From contig NZ_PHFJ01000001.1 in the NCBI RefSeq assembly GCF_003144535.1, forward strand, positions 553,280-617,279: a stretch of 64,000 nt of DNA. Direction: 5' to 3'. Shown piece after piece: positions 18,624-27,763 of this stretch. The DNA comes from Proteus penneri. GTDB lineage: Bacteria; Pseudomonadota; Gammaproteobacteria; Enterobacterales; Enterobacteriaceae. A model generated the notes under the pieces. The model was not told where the DNA came from. It saw only the letters and a program-made list of their open reading frames with translations, and did not search any database. A program made the translations under genes and the position numbers. Every line of letters begins with the position of its first letter. Position 1 is the stretch's first letter.

Positions 18624-19752
18624 ATGTTCAAATATTCATTCATCGCTGTGATTGTTTCCGGTTTAATGTTATCTGCGTGTACAAATAGCCAACAAAAGTT
18701 GGCTGAAAGACAAATTATCTCACCAGAGGCAACGGCAGTTGAAGCACAAAAAAACACCTCGATGGAAACAAGTGGATGTTGCATCGTTAGAACAAGCGTT
18801 TCCTAAAGAAACTCGTACTTCTGCACAATTTCCTGCTTATGTTGACGCGTTAAAATTGAAAGCAGCTCAGTTGGGATATAAACCAGAAACAATAGATTTT
18901 GCTTTTTCAGAAGCACATTTTATTGAACGAGTGATTAAATCAGATCGTAATCAACCGGAAAAGAGAATTACACTCGATGTTTATTTACCACGTATTGTCA
19001 CCAATGGACGTTTAAGCCAAGGGGCTAAGCTTTATCAAGAGCATCAAGATACCTTAGAGCAAATCAGTAAAAAATATGGTGTGCCTGCTAACTATATTGT
19101 TGCGTTATGGGGGCTTGAGAGTGGTTTCGGTAAAGTGCAAGGTAAAGAGGATGTTGTTTCTGCACTTGCAACGCTGGCATTTGAAGGCCGTCGAGAAGCG
19201 CTGTTTACTCGTCAATTGATGGCTGCATTAGAGATTATTGAAGAAGGACATATCCCTCAAGGACAACGTCTCAAAGGCTCATGGGCAGGAGCAATGGGAC
19301 AAACTCAGTTTATGCCATCATCCTTCCTAACTTATGCTGCAGATGGCAATGGTGATGGAAAAATCGATATATGGAATACTCAAGAAGATGCATTTGCTTC
19401 GGCTGCTAATTATTTAGCGACTGAAGGTTGGGAAAGTGGACTCCCTTGGGGAGAACAGGTTACTTTATCGGTAGGTTTCAACCAACAGCTTGAAGGCATT
19501 AAGACTGAACAGAAAAAAACGGTCGCACAATGGAAAGCATTGGGTGTTCAATTACCTGTAAATAGCCAATTAAACGATGCTATGTCTGTATGGTTAATTA
19601 TTCCTGATGATGATTTACATAGAAGCTATTTAGTGACACAGAACTTTCGTACGATAATGCATTGGAATAGCTCTTACTTTTTTGCCCTTAGCATTGTCAC
19701 AATGGCTGATGGCGTTGCTAATAAAATAAATTCATTGCCTCACGCGAGTTAA
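18624..19752 (+). CDS. MltB-type lytic murein transglycosylase, interrupted by a frameshift
   Basis: A lipoprotein signal (MFKYSFIAVIVSGLMLSACT, lipobox LSAC) opens at 18624 after an AAGGAG, but this frame ends at 18806. The catalytic body continues in the +1 frame to 19752. The break coincides with a run of seven A at 18748-18754; with six A the protein would read EAQKTPRWKQVDVASLEQAF without interruption. The body has the SLT2/MltB fold, with the catalytic Glu in LWGLESGFG and the family's GAMGQTQFMPSSF and DGNGDGKIDIWN. Such enzymes cleave the glycan strand and leave 1,6-anhydro-MurNAc. If translated only from an internal start the body would lack its export signal. It may be a mutation, a sequencing homopolymer error or slippage. 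Confidence 0.8.
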
Positions 19753-19804
19753 TTGCGTTTTGCCGTGAAATAAAACACAGCAATTTACCTAAAAGGAACA
19801 CAAT

Positions 19805-20461
19805 ATGTATCAACATCGTGATTGGGAAGGTGCGTTACTTGATTTTCCTGTTAATAAAGTAATTTGCGTTGGCAGTAATTATGCAAATCACATTAAAGAG
19901 ATGGGTTCGGTTCGTTCAGAAGAGCCTGTGATTTTTATCAAACCAGAAACAGCTATGTGTGATATTCGCCAACCTATTGCTATCCCAAGAGATATGGGAG
20001 CGGTTCATCACGAAATTGAATTAGCAGTACTTATTGGTCAGCCACTTAAGCAAGCTAATGAAGATAGAGTTGATCGTGCAATTGCGGGTTTCGGTATTGG
20101 TCTTGACCTGACATTACGTGATTTACAAGGTAAATTGAAAAAAGCAGGGCAACCGTGGGAAAAAAGTAAAGCGTTTGATGGCTCAGCACCTTTATCTGGT
20201 TTTATCCCTGTCAATTCATTTGGCGATCCGCAAAATGCAGACTTAATGTTACGTGTTAATGGCGAGATTCGTCAGCAGGGTAACAGTCGTGATATGCTAA
20301 CGCCGGTTTTACCCCTTATCAGCTATATGTCGCGCTTTTTCACCTTACGTCCTGGTGATGTGATTTTAACGGGGACACCAGAAGGTGTGGGTCCTCTTGA
20401 ATCAGGTGATATGTTGGTATTAAGCGTTAATGAACATCAGCTGACAACACGGGTTATTTAA
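19805..20461 (+). CDS. ycgM: Fumarylacetoacetate hydrolase family protein YcgM
   Basis: This 218-residue protein belongs to the FAH fold family of acylpyruvases and related hydrolases. The metal-binding glutamates lie in HHEIELAVLIG, and the segments WEKSKAFDGSAPLSGF and DVILTGTPEGVGPL are typical. E. coli YcgM is 219 residues and lies in the same ycgL-M-N series. Acylpyruvate or oxaloacetate decarboxylase activity is reported for relatives; the substrate here is unproven. AAAAGGA precedes the start. Confidence 0.9.
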   Translation: MYQHRDWEGALLDFPVNKVICVGSNYANHIKEMGSVRSEEPVIFIKPETAMCDIRQPIAIPRDMGAVHHEIELAVLIGQPLKQANEDRVDRAIAGFGIGLDLTLRDLQGKLKKAGQPWEKSKAFDGSAPLSGFIPVNSFGDPQNADLMLRVNGEIRQQGNSRDMLTPVLPLISYMSRFFTLRPGDVILTGTPEGVGPLESGDMLVLSVNEHQLTTRVI

Positions 20462-20497
20462 TTCGTATTAGATGAGCAATAAGGTAATAACGTAGAG

Positions 20498-20941
20498 ATG
20501 ACACAGGCTTTTTGGCAGACTAAAACATTAGATGAAATGAGTGATGATGAGTGGGAATCGCTCTGTGACGGGTGTGGACAATGCTGTTTACACAAGTTAA
20601 TGGATGATGATACTGACGAGATATACTTTACCAATGTCGCTTGTAATCAGCTAAATATTAAAACTTGCCAATGTAGTAATTACGAAGATCGTTTCCGTTA
20701 TGAGCCAGATTGTATAAAGCTTACGCGGTATAATTTACCAACATTTGAGTGGTTACCAATGACTTGTGCGTATCGTCTGTTAGCTGAGGGCAAAGCGTTA
20801 CAAAGTTGGCATCCTTTAATTGCTGGTAATAAAGCAAGAATGCACCAAGACAACATTTCAGTAAGATATATTGCGGTGCCAGAAACCGAAGTTGAAGATT
20901 GGGAAGATCATATTCTTAATCGCCCGAAAGGACGTGGTTAA
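20498..20941 (+). CDS. ycgN: YcgN, YkgJ-like cysteine-cluster protein
   Basis: This 147-residue protein has the UPF0260/YcgN cysteine pattern, [12 protein letters not shown] near residue 23, a second Cys pair in KTCQCSNY and a later DCIKLT. The cysteines suggest a metal centre (zinc or iron-sulfur), but the function is unknown. It follows ycgM by about 36 bases, so the two are probably co-transcribed. Confidence 0.9.
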   Translation: MTQAFWQTKTLDEMSDDEWESLCDGCGQCCLHKLMDDDTDEIYFTNVACNQLNIKTCQCSNYEDRFRYEPDCIKLTRYNLPTFEWLPMTCAYRLLAEGKALQSWHPLIAGNKARMHQDNISVRYIAVPETEVEDWEDHILNRPKGRG

Positions 20942-20955
20942 TTTCTTATTTTTAT

Positions 20956-20987
20956 GAAAAAGGTCACTCAATGGGGTGACCTTTTTC
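20956..20987. terminator. Bidirectional terminator between ycgN and fetB
   Basis: The stem GAAAAAGGTCAC/GTGACCTTTTTC encloses TCAATGGG and is symmetric in A/T tracts, serving both converging genes. Confidence 0.8.
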
Positions 20988-21001
20988 AATATAGTTAATA
21001 A

Positions 21002-21799
21002 CTATAGTGAGCGGCTCTCAAAGTTAATAAGCTGGTGGCGCTGATTAAAAAACTTCTTATAGGTTAAATAGCAAGCAATAATGGTTGAAATACTGGCTGT
21101 TGCCATCAACATAAAAGTCACCATAATTTGATATTTAACGGCTTGTAATGGATCAACACCAGCAAAAATAAGTCCTGACATCATGCCTGGTAAACTTACA
21201 ATACCCACAGTTTTCGCCGCATCAACGGTCGGAATTAATGAAGATTTAATGCTATCTCGAATAATACTCATTGAGGCTAGTTTAGGTGTAGCACCAAGGC
21301 TTAACATTTCTTGCAATTGCTGTTGTTGATTTTGAAAACGTTGACCCAAATTATTATAACAGAGCCCTGTTGCTATCATGGCATTACCGGCAATCATCCC
21401 TGTAATAGGAATAATTTGAATTGGCGTAAAAGCAATTGAACTGGTGAGTAATAAAATCGCTAAAGTTAATAATGCCCCAGTTGTAATAGCAGTAAAAGAG
21501 ATCAGAAAAATATCTTTAACGTATTTACTTCGCTTTTTGGCATTATAAGCTGCGTTATAGCAGATAAATAACACCATTAAGAAGGTGAGTATAAAATGGT
21601 CGACATGGAAAATATAGGTCAAGACATAGCCAACAATTAAGAGTTGAATAATGGCTCTTGCTGTACTCCAAATAATGTCTTTTTCTAAAGCTAGTTTTTC
21701 TTTGCGACTAATAAAAATAGCCACGAGAACTAATAAAAGCGAGAAAATCAGAGATTCATTGCTTATCGTATGTTCGTTCATAATATTATGTTCGCTCAT
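21002..21799 (-). CDS. fetB: Iron export ABC transporter permease FetB
   Basis: This 265-residue integral membrane protein has about six or seven hydrophobic segments and matches E. coli FetB/YbbM (259), including EKDIIWSTARAIIQLLIVGYVL and SLGATPKLASMSIIRDSIKSSLIPTVD. With FetA it forms an ABC exporter that lowers cellular iron and protects against peroxide in E. coli. The start is uncertain: the ATG at 21799 or the in-frame ATG at 21781 (MNEHTISNESL), which aligns better with E. coli; neither has a clear ribosome binding site. It follows fetA by 32 bases. Confidence 0.9.
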   Translation of the reverse strand: MSEHNIMNEHTISNESLIFSLLLVLVAIFISRKEKLALEKDIIWSTARAIIQLLIVGYVLTYIFHVDHFILTFLMVLFICYNAAYNAKKRSKYVKDIFLISFTAITTGALLTLAILLLTSSIAFTPIQIIPITGMIAGNAMIATGLCYNNLGQRFQNQQQQLQEMLSLGATPKLASMSIIRDSIKSSLIPTVDAAKTVGIVSLPGMMSGLIFAGVDPLQAVKYQIMVTFMLMATASISTIIACYLTYKKFFNQRHQLINFESRSL

Positions 21800-21831
21800 A
21801 ACAAAAGGGTGGCTGATAAAGAAATAAAAAA

Positions 21832-22482
21832 TCAGGCATCATTGTGAGAAGATAATGAGATCACATCATCAGCATGTTTTATTTCATTTTGATCGTGCGT
21901 GACCCATAACACGGCGAGATTTTGATCTTTAACGTAGTGGTGAATAATATTATTCACTTTTGTTTTATTGTTTTCATCTAATGCACTTGTGATCTCATCA
22001 AGTAATAAGATTTTTGGCATAAATTGTAGATTTCTTATCAGTGAAATACGTTGTTTTTCACCCCCTGAAAGTTCATTAATTCCTTTTTTCATAATCGATT
22101 CAGGTAAACAAAAATAATCCAAATCATGTGCCAATTTCTTATCATCCACTGGGAGTTTTCGTAAGAAATAAGGAAATTTAAGGTTATCGTAAACAGTCTC
22201 ACCAAATAACATGGGGGTTTGGGTACAATAAGAAACCTGTTGGCGATATTCTTCGGGGGACAACGTTAAATAGTCTTTATTTTCAAAGAAAATTGAACCA
22301 CTTGTGGGTGATAGTAGTGAAGCGACAATCTTGAGTAAGGTACTTTTACCACAACCTGAGGGGCCTGTGATAAGTTTAAATTCAGAAGGTTGAAGTTCAA
22401 AATTGATATTGTCGAGGATAGTTTTGTTATCAATTCGATAACTTACTTTATCAAGACGTAAAAGTGAAGTCGTACTTTCCAT
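21832..22482 (-). CDS. fetA: Iron export ABC transporter ATPase FetA
   Basis: This 216-residue ATP-binding subunit has Walker A GPSGCGKST, the Q-loop in YCTQTPMLF, the ABC signature LSGGEKQRIS, Walker B ILLLDEITSALD and the switch histidine in LWVTHDQNE. I start at the ATG at 22482 (MESTTSLLRLDKVSYRI), preceded by GGGA, because the longer frame to 22518 would place a Fur-like box (22504-22522) inside the gene and add residues absent from E. coli FetA. It is encoded upstream of its permease fetB. Confidence 0.92.
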   Translation of the reverse strand: MESTTSLLRLDKVSYRIDNKTILDNINFELQPSEFKLITGPSGCGKSTLLKIVASLLSPTSGSIFFENKDYLTLSPEEYRQQVSYCTQTPMLFGETVYDNLKFPYFLRKLPVDDKKLAHDLDYFCLPESIMKKGINELSGGEKQRISLIRNLQFMPKILLLDEITSALDENNKTKVNNIIHHYVKDQNLAVLWVTHDQNEIKHADDVISLSSHNDA

Positions 22483-22503
22483 TCTTATCCCAAACTTAAA
22501 AAA

Positions 22504-22522
22504 GAAAATAATTATCATTATA
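22504..22522. promoter_or_regulatory. Fur-like box upstream of fetAB
   Basis: On the minus strand TATAATGATAATTATTTTC matches 16 of 19 positions of the Fur consensus GATAATGATAATCATTATC. It lies 22-40 bases before the fetA start, where it could overlap the promoter. Confidence 0.5.
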
Positions 22523-22626
22523 TAGAATTAACGATATAAAGATCCTGCTTTAAATCAGTTAGTAAGCAGTTCTATTACTCTTTCAGTATAGGAGAATGGG
22601 AATGTAAGCCAACATAAAAGATAAAT

Positions 22627-23547
22627 TTATTTCGTGTATTGCGTATACCATTGTTGTATATCATTAATTATTTTATTCGTTAAACGCTCACCTTGTTCAT
22701 TATAAAACCCATGATCTAATTTCTCATATTTAATAAACTTCACATTAGGCTGGTTAATATCTCGGCTTAGTTGATAAAATGCATTAACATTTACATTAGT
22801 GTCATTAAGCGTCTGAATAATTAATACTGGGGTGTGCTGATTACTTTTAATGACTTTAAGTAAATCGATAGTAAAAAATTGTTGCCACCATATTTTACTG
22901 TGCTCGCTTATAAATTGTTCATCATCTATTTGATTGTTTTTTATTGCGTCAGCAAATTGCTGGAAGCTATTTATAGCATCTTCAACATGCTCTTTGGGTG
23001 TGGTATGACGGATATTATAAAGAACATCATCAAGAAAAAAACGTCCTCCGCCATTTAGCGCGATAGCGGCTTTAATATCATTGCGTTTAGTTACCATCAA
23101 ATGCACTATCGTCGCGCCTTCACTTCCACCAAGTAAAATAATATTTGGATACTGTGAAGATAATTTATCTAACACTGCCTCATAATCTTCGATTCGTTGC
23201 TTAGGATTATCATGACGTTGATAGCTTTTAGGGCAATCAATACGCTCACCATCATATTGCGAATAAGGTAATTGAGCGGTAATACCGTATTTTTCCACCA
23301 TTAAAACATCACTATTTGGTAGCCAGTGACCAAAGGTTTCTTGGATAAACACATTATTTTTAATGCTGTTACAGTCAGAGCCTTGCATTAATACTAATAG
23401 AGTTTGATTTTTTTCAGCTCTTTTATCCATGTAATAGCTAATTTCACTGCCATCTTTCCGTGGGAGTAAATGTGTTGATATTTCTGCATAACTTGCAAAA
23501 GAAGGAAGTAAAAAAGCAGAGAGTAAAAATAGAAGCGAAGTGCGCAT
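22627..23547 (-). CDS. Secreted alpha/beta hydrolase
   Basis: This 306-residue protein has an N-terminal signal peptide (MRTSLLFLLSAFLLPSFASYAE) and an alpha/beta hydrolase fold. The nucleophile elbow is GGSEG (about residues 147-151), and the charge-relay His is probably in KLDHGFYNEQG near residue 282, with an Asp in QTLNDTNVN. The start at 23547 is preceded by AAGGTG; a GTG two codons upstream is less likely. The substrate is unknown, possibly an ester or peptide. It lies alone between fetA and a Rob-like regulator. Confidence 0.75.
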   Translation of the reverse strand: MRTSLLFLLSAFLLPSFASYAEISTHLLPRKDGSEISYYMDKRAEKNQTLLVLMQGSDCNSIKNNVFIQETFGHWLPNSDVLMVEKYGITAQLPYSQYDGERIDCPKSYQRHDNPKQRIEDYEAVLDKLSSQYPNIILLGGSEGATIVHLMVTKRNDIKAAIALNGGGRFFLDDVLYNIRHTTPKEHVEDAINSFQQFADAIKNNQIDDEQFISEHSKIWWQQFFTIDLLKVIKSNQHTPVLIIQTLNDTNVNVNAFYQLSRDINQPNVKFIKYEKLDHGFYNEQGERLTNKIINDIQQWYTQYTK

Positions 23548-23695
23548 GATCACCTTATTTGTTTTTGTAGGGATGTAATAAGAAATTTTTCAATAATTAG
23601 TAAACAGCTGACTTAGTGAATTATTTATTGTACAGAAAAAAGCGATAAAACAGTTATCGCACAGTAGCCTTTATAAAATGAATCTACTCTTAATA

Positions 23696-23721
23696 AAATA
23701 GCCTGAAAACTCAGGCTATTT
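23696..23721 (-). terminator. Terminator of the Rob-like gene
   Basis: The stem AAATAGCCTGA/TCAGGCTATTT with loop AAAC, read on the minus strand, is followed by TATTAA, nine bases beyond the stop codon. A second hairpin (GCGATA/TATCGC) lies at 23642-23660. Confidence 0.6.
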
Positions 23722-23729
23722 AAAGATCA

Positions 23730-24644
23730 TTAATGAATAGGAACAAAATAATCAATTTCTAAGGTTTTGGGTAATTCCATTAAATCAATATTAGTTTCTA
23801 TACTGACGTATCTTTCAATATCAGCGCCTAAGCGACGACATAAACCTAATGCGGGCAGGGTATAAAAATAAATTTTCATCGCAAATTGTTTATATTCTTC
23901 CAGTGTTCCTTTAAATTGGAATCTGACATAACGTCCTGCCTCAATCACTCTTTTTCTAAAACCACTGGTTTTTGTAAAATGATCTAAGCTATTTAACCCA
24001 ATTTCATAATCAATCTGGATTTTATTTTTACGTAATGTGTTTGGTTGGTATGAGATAAGCACAGTACTCTCTATAAAATTTTTGTCCGTATACAGTAAAA
24101 AATCATTCCAAAATTGGTGACGTATATCTTCGTGCAATTTACCTATATCTTCGATAGAACAAAAATATTGATATTGCATCCCATAAACATAACTTTCAGG
24201 TAACTCCATAATTTTAGGAATAGGTAAATCAACAACATCAAAATTGATTGGTGGCTGAAAATTATTGCCACAAAGATTATCAAGTTTACGGTATTCTGTA
24301 GGTGTGACACCAAATGTGGCTTTAAAACGACGTGTAAATGATTGCTGAGAATCAAACTGATAACGTAATGCTACAGTCAGAATAGGCAATTTGGTCAAAC
24401 GTAATTCTGTCGCTGCTTTTGTTAAGCGTCTTCCTCGAATATACGAAGCAAGTGTTAATCCTGTTGCTTGCTTAAATACGCGTTGTAAGTGCCATTTGGT
24501 ATAACCAGAACGGATCGCAACATCATCAAGTAGCAATGGTTTTTCCAAATTCACCTCAATCCAGAGAAGAAGTTCTTTGATAATTTCTATATTAAAAGAG
24601 GATAAGGTATTTGAGGGGATAAGCCCATTGTACTGAGATGACAT
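23730..24644 (-). CDS. Rob-like AraC/XylS-family transcriptional regulator
   Basis: This 304-residue protein has an N-terminal AraC-type DNA-binding domain (about residues 20-125; GYTKWHLQRVFKQATGLTLASYIRGRRL and FDSQQSFTRRFKATFGVTPTEYR) and a C-terminal GyrI-like effector domain (about 140-300), the arrangement of E. coli Rob (289). MarA/SoxS/Rob proteins activate efflux and stress genes from marbox sites. It is divergent from a TetR-type gene, 90 bases away. Whether this is the orthologue of rob or a second copy cannot be decided from the window. AGGAA precedes the start. Confidence 0.85.
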   Translation of the reverse strand: MSSQYNGLIPSNTLSSFNIEIIKELLLWIEVNLEKPLLLDDVAIRSGYTKWHLQRVFKQATGLTLASYIRGRRLTKAATELRLTKLPILTVALRYQFDSQQSFTRRFKATFGVTPTEYRKLDNLCGNNFQPPINFDVVDLPIPKIMELPESYVYGMQYQYFCSIEDIGKLHEDIRHQFWNDFLLYTDKNFIESTVLISYQPNTLRKNKIQIDYEIGLNSLDHFTKTSGFRKRVIEAGRYVRFQFKGTLEEYKQFAMKIYFYTLPALGLCRRLGADIERYVSIETNIDLMELPKTLEIDYFVPIH

Positions 24645-24734
24645 GATAATTTCCTGAAAATATTTTGTTCAGTTTACACGAAACTGATACCCATATATTA
24701 TTACATACTTATGGTATGTATTTAGGGTTTTATC

Positions 24735-25355
24735 ATGGAAATAAAATCACGGCAACAAGAGAATTCAGAACAAACGCGTTCTGCATTACGTGAAGCCGCA
24801 CAAGAACTATTTATAAATCAGAACTATTGTGATGTTTCCGTTAATGAAATATCACGTCACGCAAGAGTAACTAAAGGGGCTTTCTATCACCACTTTAGTA
24901 ATAAAAAAGCGCTATTAAAAGAGTGCTACCTTTTTCAGGTTGATAAAGTCGTCGAAAAACTCGTTCAAATTCCTACCTATGATGATCAGTGGCAAGAGTT
25001 AGAAGTTATTTTTAGTGTTTGTGTTGATCATATTTATCAACATAAAGATAAGCTTATTCCTTTACAAGAAATAATTTCGGTTCTAGGTTGGAAGGAATGG
25101 GATGCGATTGATTCACAAATTCTTATTCCTCGAATTAAAAAATGTGTAGATGTTCTCTATGAACAACAAGAAATTTGCACTTATTCTTCTGATATTGTTG
25201 TGAATTTGATTTATGGATTTATCACGCATATCACGATTAATTTAAAGAATGAAGCTACATTACCTGAAAATGCTTGTAAGGACTTTAAAACGATATTTTC
25301 TGATTTTTTGATGGGGATAAAACAATCTTCGATAAATGCGAAAAACCATCAATAG
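24735..25355 (+). CDS. TetR/AcrR-family transcriptional regulator
   Basis: This 206-residue protein has an N-terminal TetR helix-turn-helix (about residues 12-60, VNEISRHARVTKGAFYHHFSNKKALLKECY) and a divergent C-terminal ligand domain. It lies between a divergent Rob-like gene and a NUDIX hydrolase gene 66 bases downstream. No transporter is adjacent, so its target cannot be assigned; local autoregulation of the 24645-24734 interval is likely by analogy. Confidence 0.85.
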   Translation: MEIKSRQQENSEQTRSALREAAQELFINQNYCDVSVNEISRHARVTKGAFYHHFSNKKALLKECYLFQVDKVVEKLVQIPTYDDQWQELEVIFSVCVDHIYQHKDKLIPLQEIISVLGWKEWDAIDSQILIPRIKKCVDVLYEQQEICTYSSDIVVNLIYGFITHITINLKNEATLPENACKDFKTIFSDFLMGIKQSSINAKNHQ

Positions 25356-25421
25356 CACAAACATAATGATAGATGCGATGTAAATTGGATAAAAATAAAT
25401 AGAGCAAAGGATCAGAGTATT

Positions 25422-25898
25422 ATGACAATAGAAGTACCTAAGAGTCATTTCACAGCAACGGGCGTTGTATTCGATGGGCAGGGCAAATTCCTTCTTCATT
25501 TACATTCTAAAATAGGCTGTTGGTTACCACCTGGTGGTCATATAGAAGAAAATGAAGAGCCACAAGATGCAGTATTAAGAGAAATAGAAGAAGAAACAGG
25601 TTTATTGTGTGAGTGTCTTTGTTATCAACCTGAATTTAGCCTTAACCTAAATAACGATGATGTTATTGAACTTGTAAAACCTCTCGCCATTTTAAAAGAA
25701 CCCATTCACGATAAAAAACAAGGGTTTCATTATCACATCGATATGATTTATCTTTGCAAACCGTTAAAAAATAGCCAATTAACAAATAAATCTTTCCAAT
25801 GGCTTTCTTTAGAAGAGGTTAAAAAAAGAAAAACGCCATTAAATGTGATAAGACTTATTGAACTAACTGAAAAACTATTAATAAAAAAAATTATTTAA
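25422..25898 (+). CDS. NUDIX hydrolase
   Basis: This 158-residue protein has a complete Nudix box (GX5EX7REUXEEXGU) in GGHIEENEEPQDAVLREIEEETGL, residues about 40-63, the Mg-binding loop-helix that hydrolyses nucleoside diphosphates linked to another moiety. The substrate cannot be read from the sequence. It probably shares a transcript with the preceding TetR gene. Confidence 0.88.
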   Translation: MTIEVPKSHFTATGVVFDGQGKFLLHLHSKIGCWLPPGGHIEENEEPQDAVLREIEEETGLLCECLCYQPEFSLNLNNDDVIELVKPLAILKEPIHDKKQGFHYHIDMIYLCKPLKNSQLTNKSFQWLSLEEVKKRKTPLNVIRLIELTEKLLIKKII

Positions 25899-25939
25899 GT
25901 TTCTTAATAAAACTAAATGGCTCATAATAAATAAACAAT

Positions 25940-25972
25940 TAAAGCGGTTTTTAGAAACTGCTTTATTATTAT
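25940..25972 (+). terminator. Terminator after the NUDIX gene
   Basis: AAAGCGGTTT/AAACTGCTTT (one G-T pair) with loop TTAG is followed by ATTATTATT. The rest of the gap to 26201 is extremely AT-rich and holds nothing recognisable. Confidence 0.5.
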
Positions 25973-26201
25973 TGGAAATAAAAAATTTTAAAACTCACTA
26001 TAAATTAATATTAGAATTAAATAAATTAATGTTAATAAGTAGATATACCTATTAAAGCTTAAGATAAAAATATACAAATAAAATTATAAAAACTAAAAAA
26101 TAATTAATAAATTATCTTTTTCTGAGTGAAATCACCTTCATCGCAGGATATTATGTGAGTAATTTGTCTGTGGATGGATAAAGTAATTGTTTATTTCATA
26201 A

Positions 26202-26528
26202 ATGAAAAATGGTTTTCACTGTACTCTAAAGTTTTCCCTCATTATTACCGACATTATAAACGAAGGCAGATCCTACGAGCCTTTATATTCTAATGAACAG
26301 AGTATGGGCATAAATCAAATTGCGTTAGCTGTCAGTGAAATGGATACGGTTACTCAGCAAAATGCAGCATTAGTTGAAGAATCAGCGGCTATCACAGCGA
26401 ATATGGATGATGAAGCTCATCAATTAGCTAAATTGGTTTCACAATTTAAAGTAGATGAAGAGAAAAAAGTCCTTTCACGTTCTGATTCAATACAATCAAC
26501 AGAAGCTATCGATATTCAAGAAAAATAA
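26202..26528 (+). pseudogene. Remnant of a methyl-accepting chemotaxis protein (C-terminal end)
   Basis: From about base 26298 the frame reads SNEQSMGINQIALAVSEMDT and continues VTQQNAALVEESAA, the conserved C-terminal end of chemoreceptor signalling domains, followed by an ordinary MCP tail. A short MCP-like piece (ITDIINE) precedes it, but the eight residues between (GRSYEPLY) do not fit, and the transmembrane, HAMP and hairpin-tip parts are absent. The gene is therefore truncated at the 5' side. It ends with a normal stop and terminator. Confidence 0.8.
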
Positions 26529-26553
26529 GTGTCGTATCGATAATAAATAAAAT

Positions 26554-26590
26554 AAGCCCCTTGGCTAAATAATGCGAAAGGGGCTTTTTA
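26554..26590. terminator. Terminator shared with convergent ldhA
   Basis: The stem AAGCCCCTT/AAGGGGCTT is followed by TTTT on the plus strand. ldhA ends 26 bases away on the minus strand. Confidence 0.7.
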
Positions 26591-26615
26591 TGATTTTTAT
26601 TCTTAATACTTAGAA

Positions 26616-27614
26616 CTAAGCTTTGATCTGATTAACGCACTCATTGCCTGAAGCAACTTCTTTAATGTTGTGCAGTGTCGTTTCACTAATACTAATTAAG
26701 GCTTCTTCTGTTAAGAAGGCCTGATGTCCCGTAAACAACACGTTATGACAAGAAGAAAGACGACGAAAAATATCATCTTGGATCACGTCATTTGATTTAT
26801 CTTCAAAGAAAAGATCGCGTTCATTTTCATAAACATCCATTCCCAATGCACCAATTTTGCCTTGTTTCAATGCATTAATTGCAGCTGCAGAGTCAATTAA
26901 TGCACCACGACTAGTGTTAATAATCATCACACCATCTTTCATTTGTGCAAAAGCTGTTTCATTTAATAGATGATGATTATCTGCGGTTAATGGACAATGT
27001 AATGAAATGACATGAGAATTTCTGAAAATTGTCGCTAAATCGACATATTCGGCACCTAAATCCAGTACTGCTTGATTTGGATAAGGATCATAAGCTAGTA
27101 ATTTCATGCCGAAGCCTTTTAATATGCGTAATGTCGCTAATCCTATTTTACCTGTACCAATAATACCGGCAGTGCGATTATGCATATTAAAGCCAGTTAA
27201 GCCTTCTAATGAGAAGTTAGCATCACGAGTACGTTGATAGGCTCTGTGTATACGACGATTAAGTGATAGCATCATGCCAACAGCATGTTCTGCAATAGCT
27301 TCTGGCGAGTAAGCAGGGACACGGACAACTGTTATGCCTAATTCAGTGGCAGCTTCTAAGTCAACGTTATTGAATCCTGCACAGCGTAATGCGAGGATAC
27401 GTATATTAAGGCTAGCAAGTTCTTGTAAAACCGCACGATTCGCATCGTCATTGACGAAAATACAGACAGCATCAGCGCCAACGGCATTTTTTGCGGTTTG
27501 TTCTGTTAAATTAAAATCGAAATATTCAATATCATAATGATATCCATTATGTTGATTGACCCATTCCATGTGCTTACGATCATAATGTTTAGTACTATAG
27601 GAAACGATTTTCAT
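26616..27614 (-). CDS. ldhA: D-lactate dehydrogenase (fermentative) LdhA
   Basis: This 332-residue D-2-hydroxyacid dehydrogenase reduces pyruvate to D-lactate with NADH during fermentation. The NAD motif is GTGKIG, the catalytic Arg lies in NTSRGALID, and the Glu and His in DVYENERDLFFEDK and FTGHQAFLT. It is very close to E. coli LdhA (329). It is divergent from ydbH, as in E. coli. Confidence 0.95.
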   Translation of the reverse strand: MKIVSYSTKHYDRKHMEWVNQHNGYHYDIEYFDFNLTEQTAKNAVGADAVCIFVNDDANRAVLQELASLNIRILALRCAGFNNVDLEAATELGITVVRVPAYSPEAIAEHAVGMMLSLNRRIHRAYQRTRDANFSLEGLTGFNMHNRTAGIIGTGKIGLATLRILKGFGMKLLAYDPYPNQAVLDLGAEYVDLATIFRNSHVISLHCPLTADNHHLLNETAFAQMKDGVMIINTSRGALIDSAAAINALKQGKIGALGMDVYENERDLFFEDKSNDVIQDDIFRRLSSCHNVLFTGHQAFLTEEALISISETTLHNIKEVASGNECVNQIKA

Positions 27615-27763
27615 TCAGTCTTCTCTACTCTCGATTAAATTTTTATTCAGAGACTGGAAAAACAAGAATTATCCAGCCCCAATATGAAAGAAATTAATAC
27701 TATCATTATAAACAATTTAACGAGGTAATTGGATGATTCAGGTTTGTTTAAAAGGAATATGAT

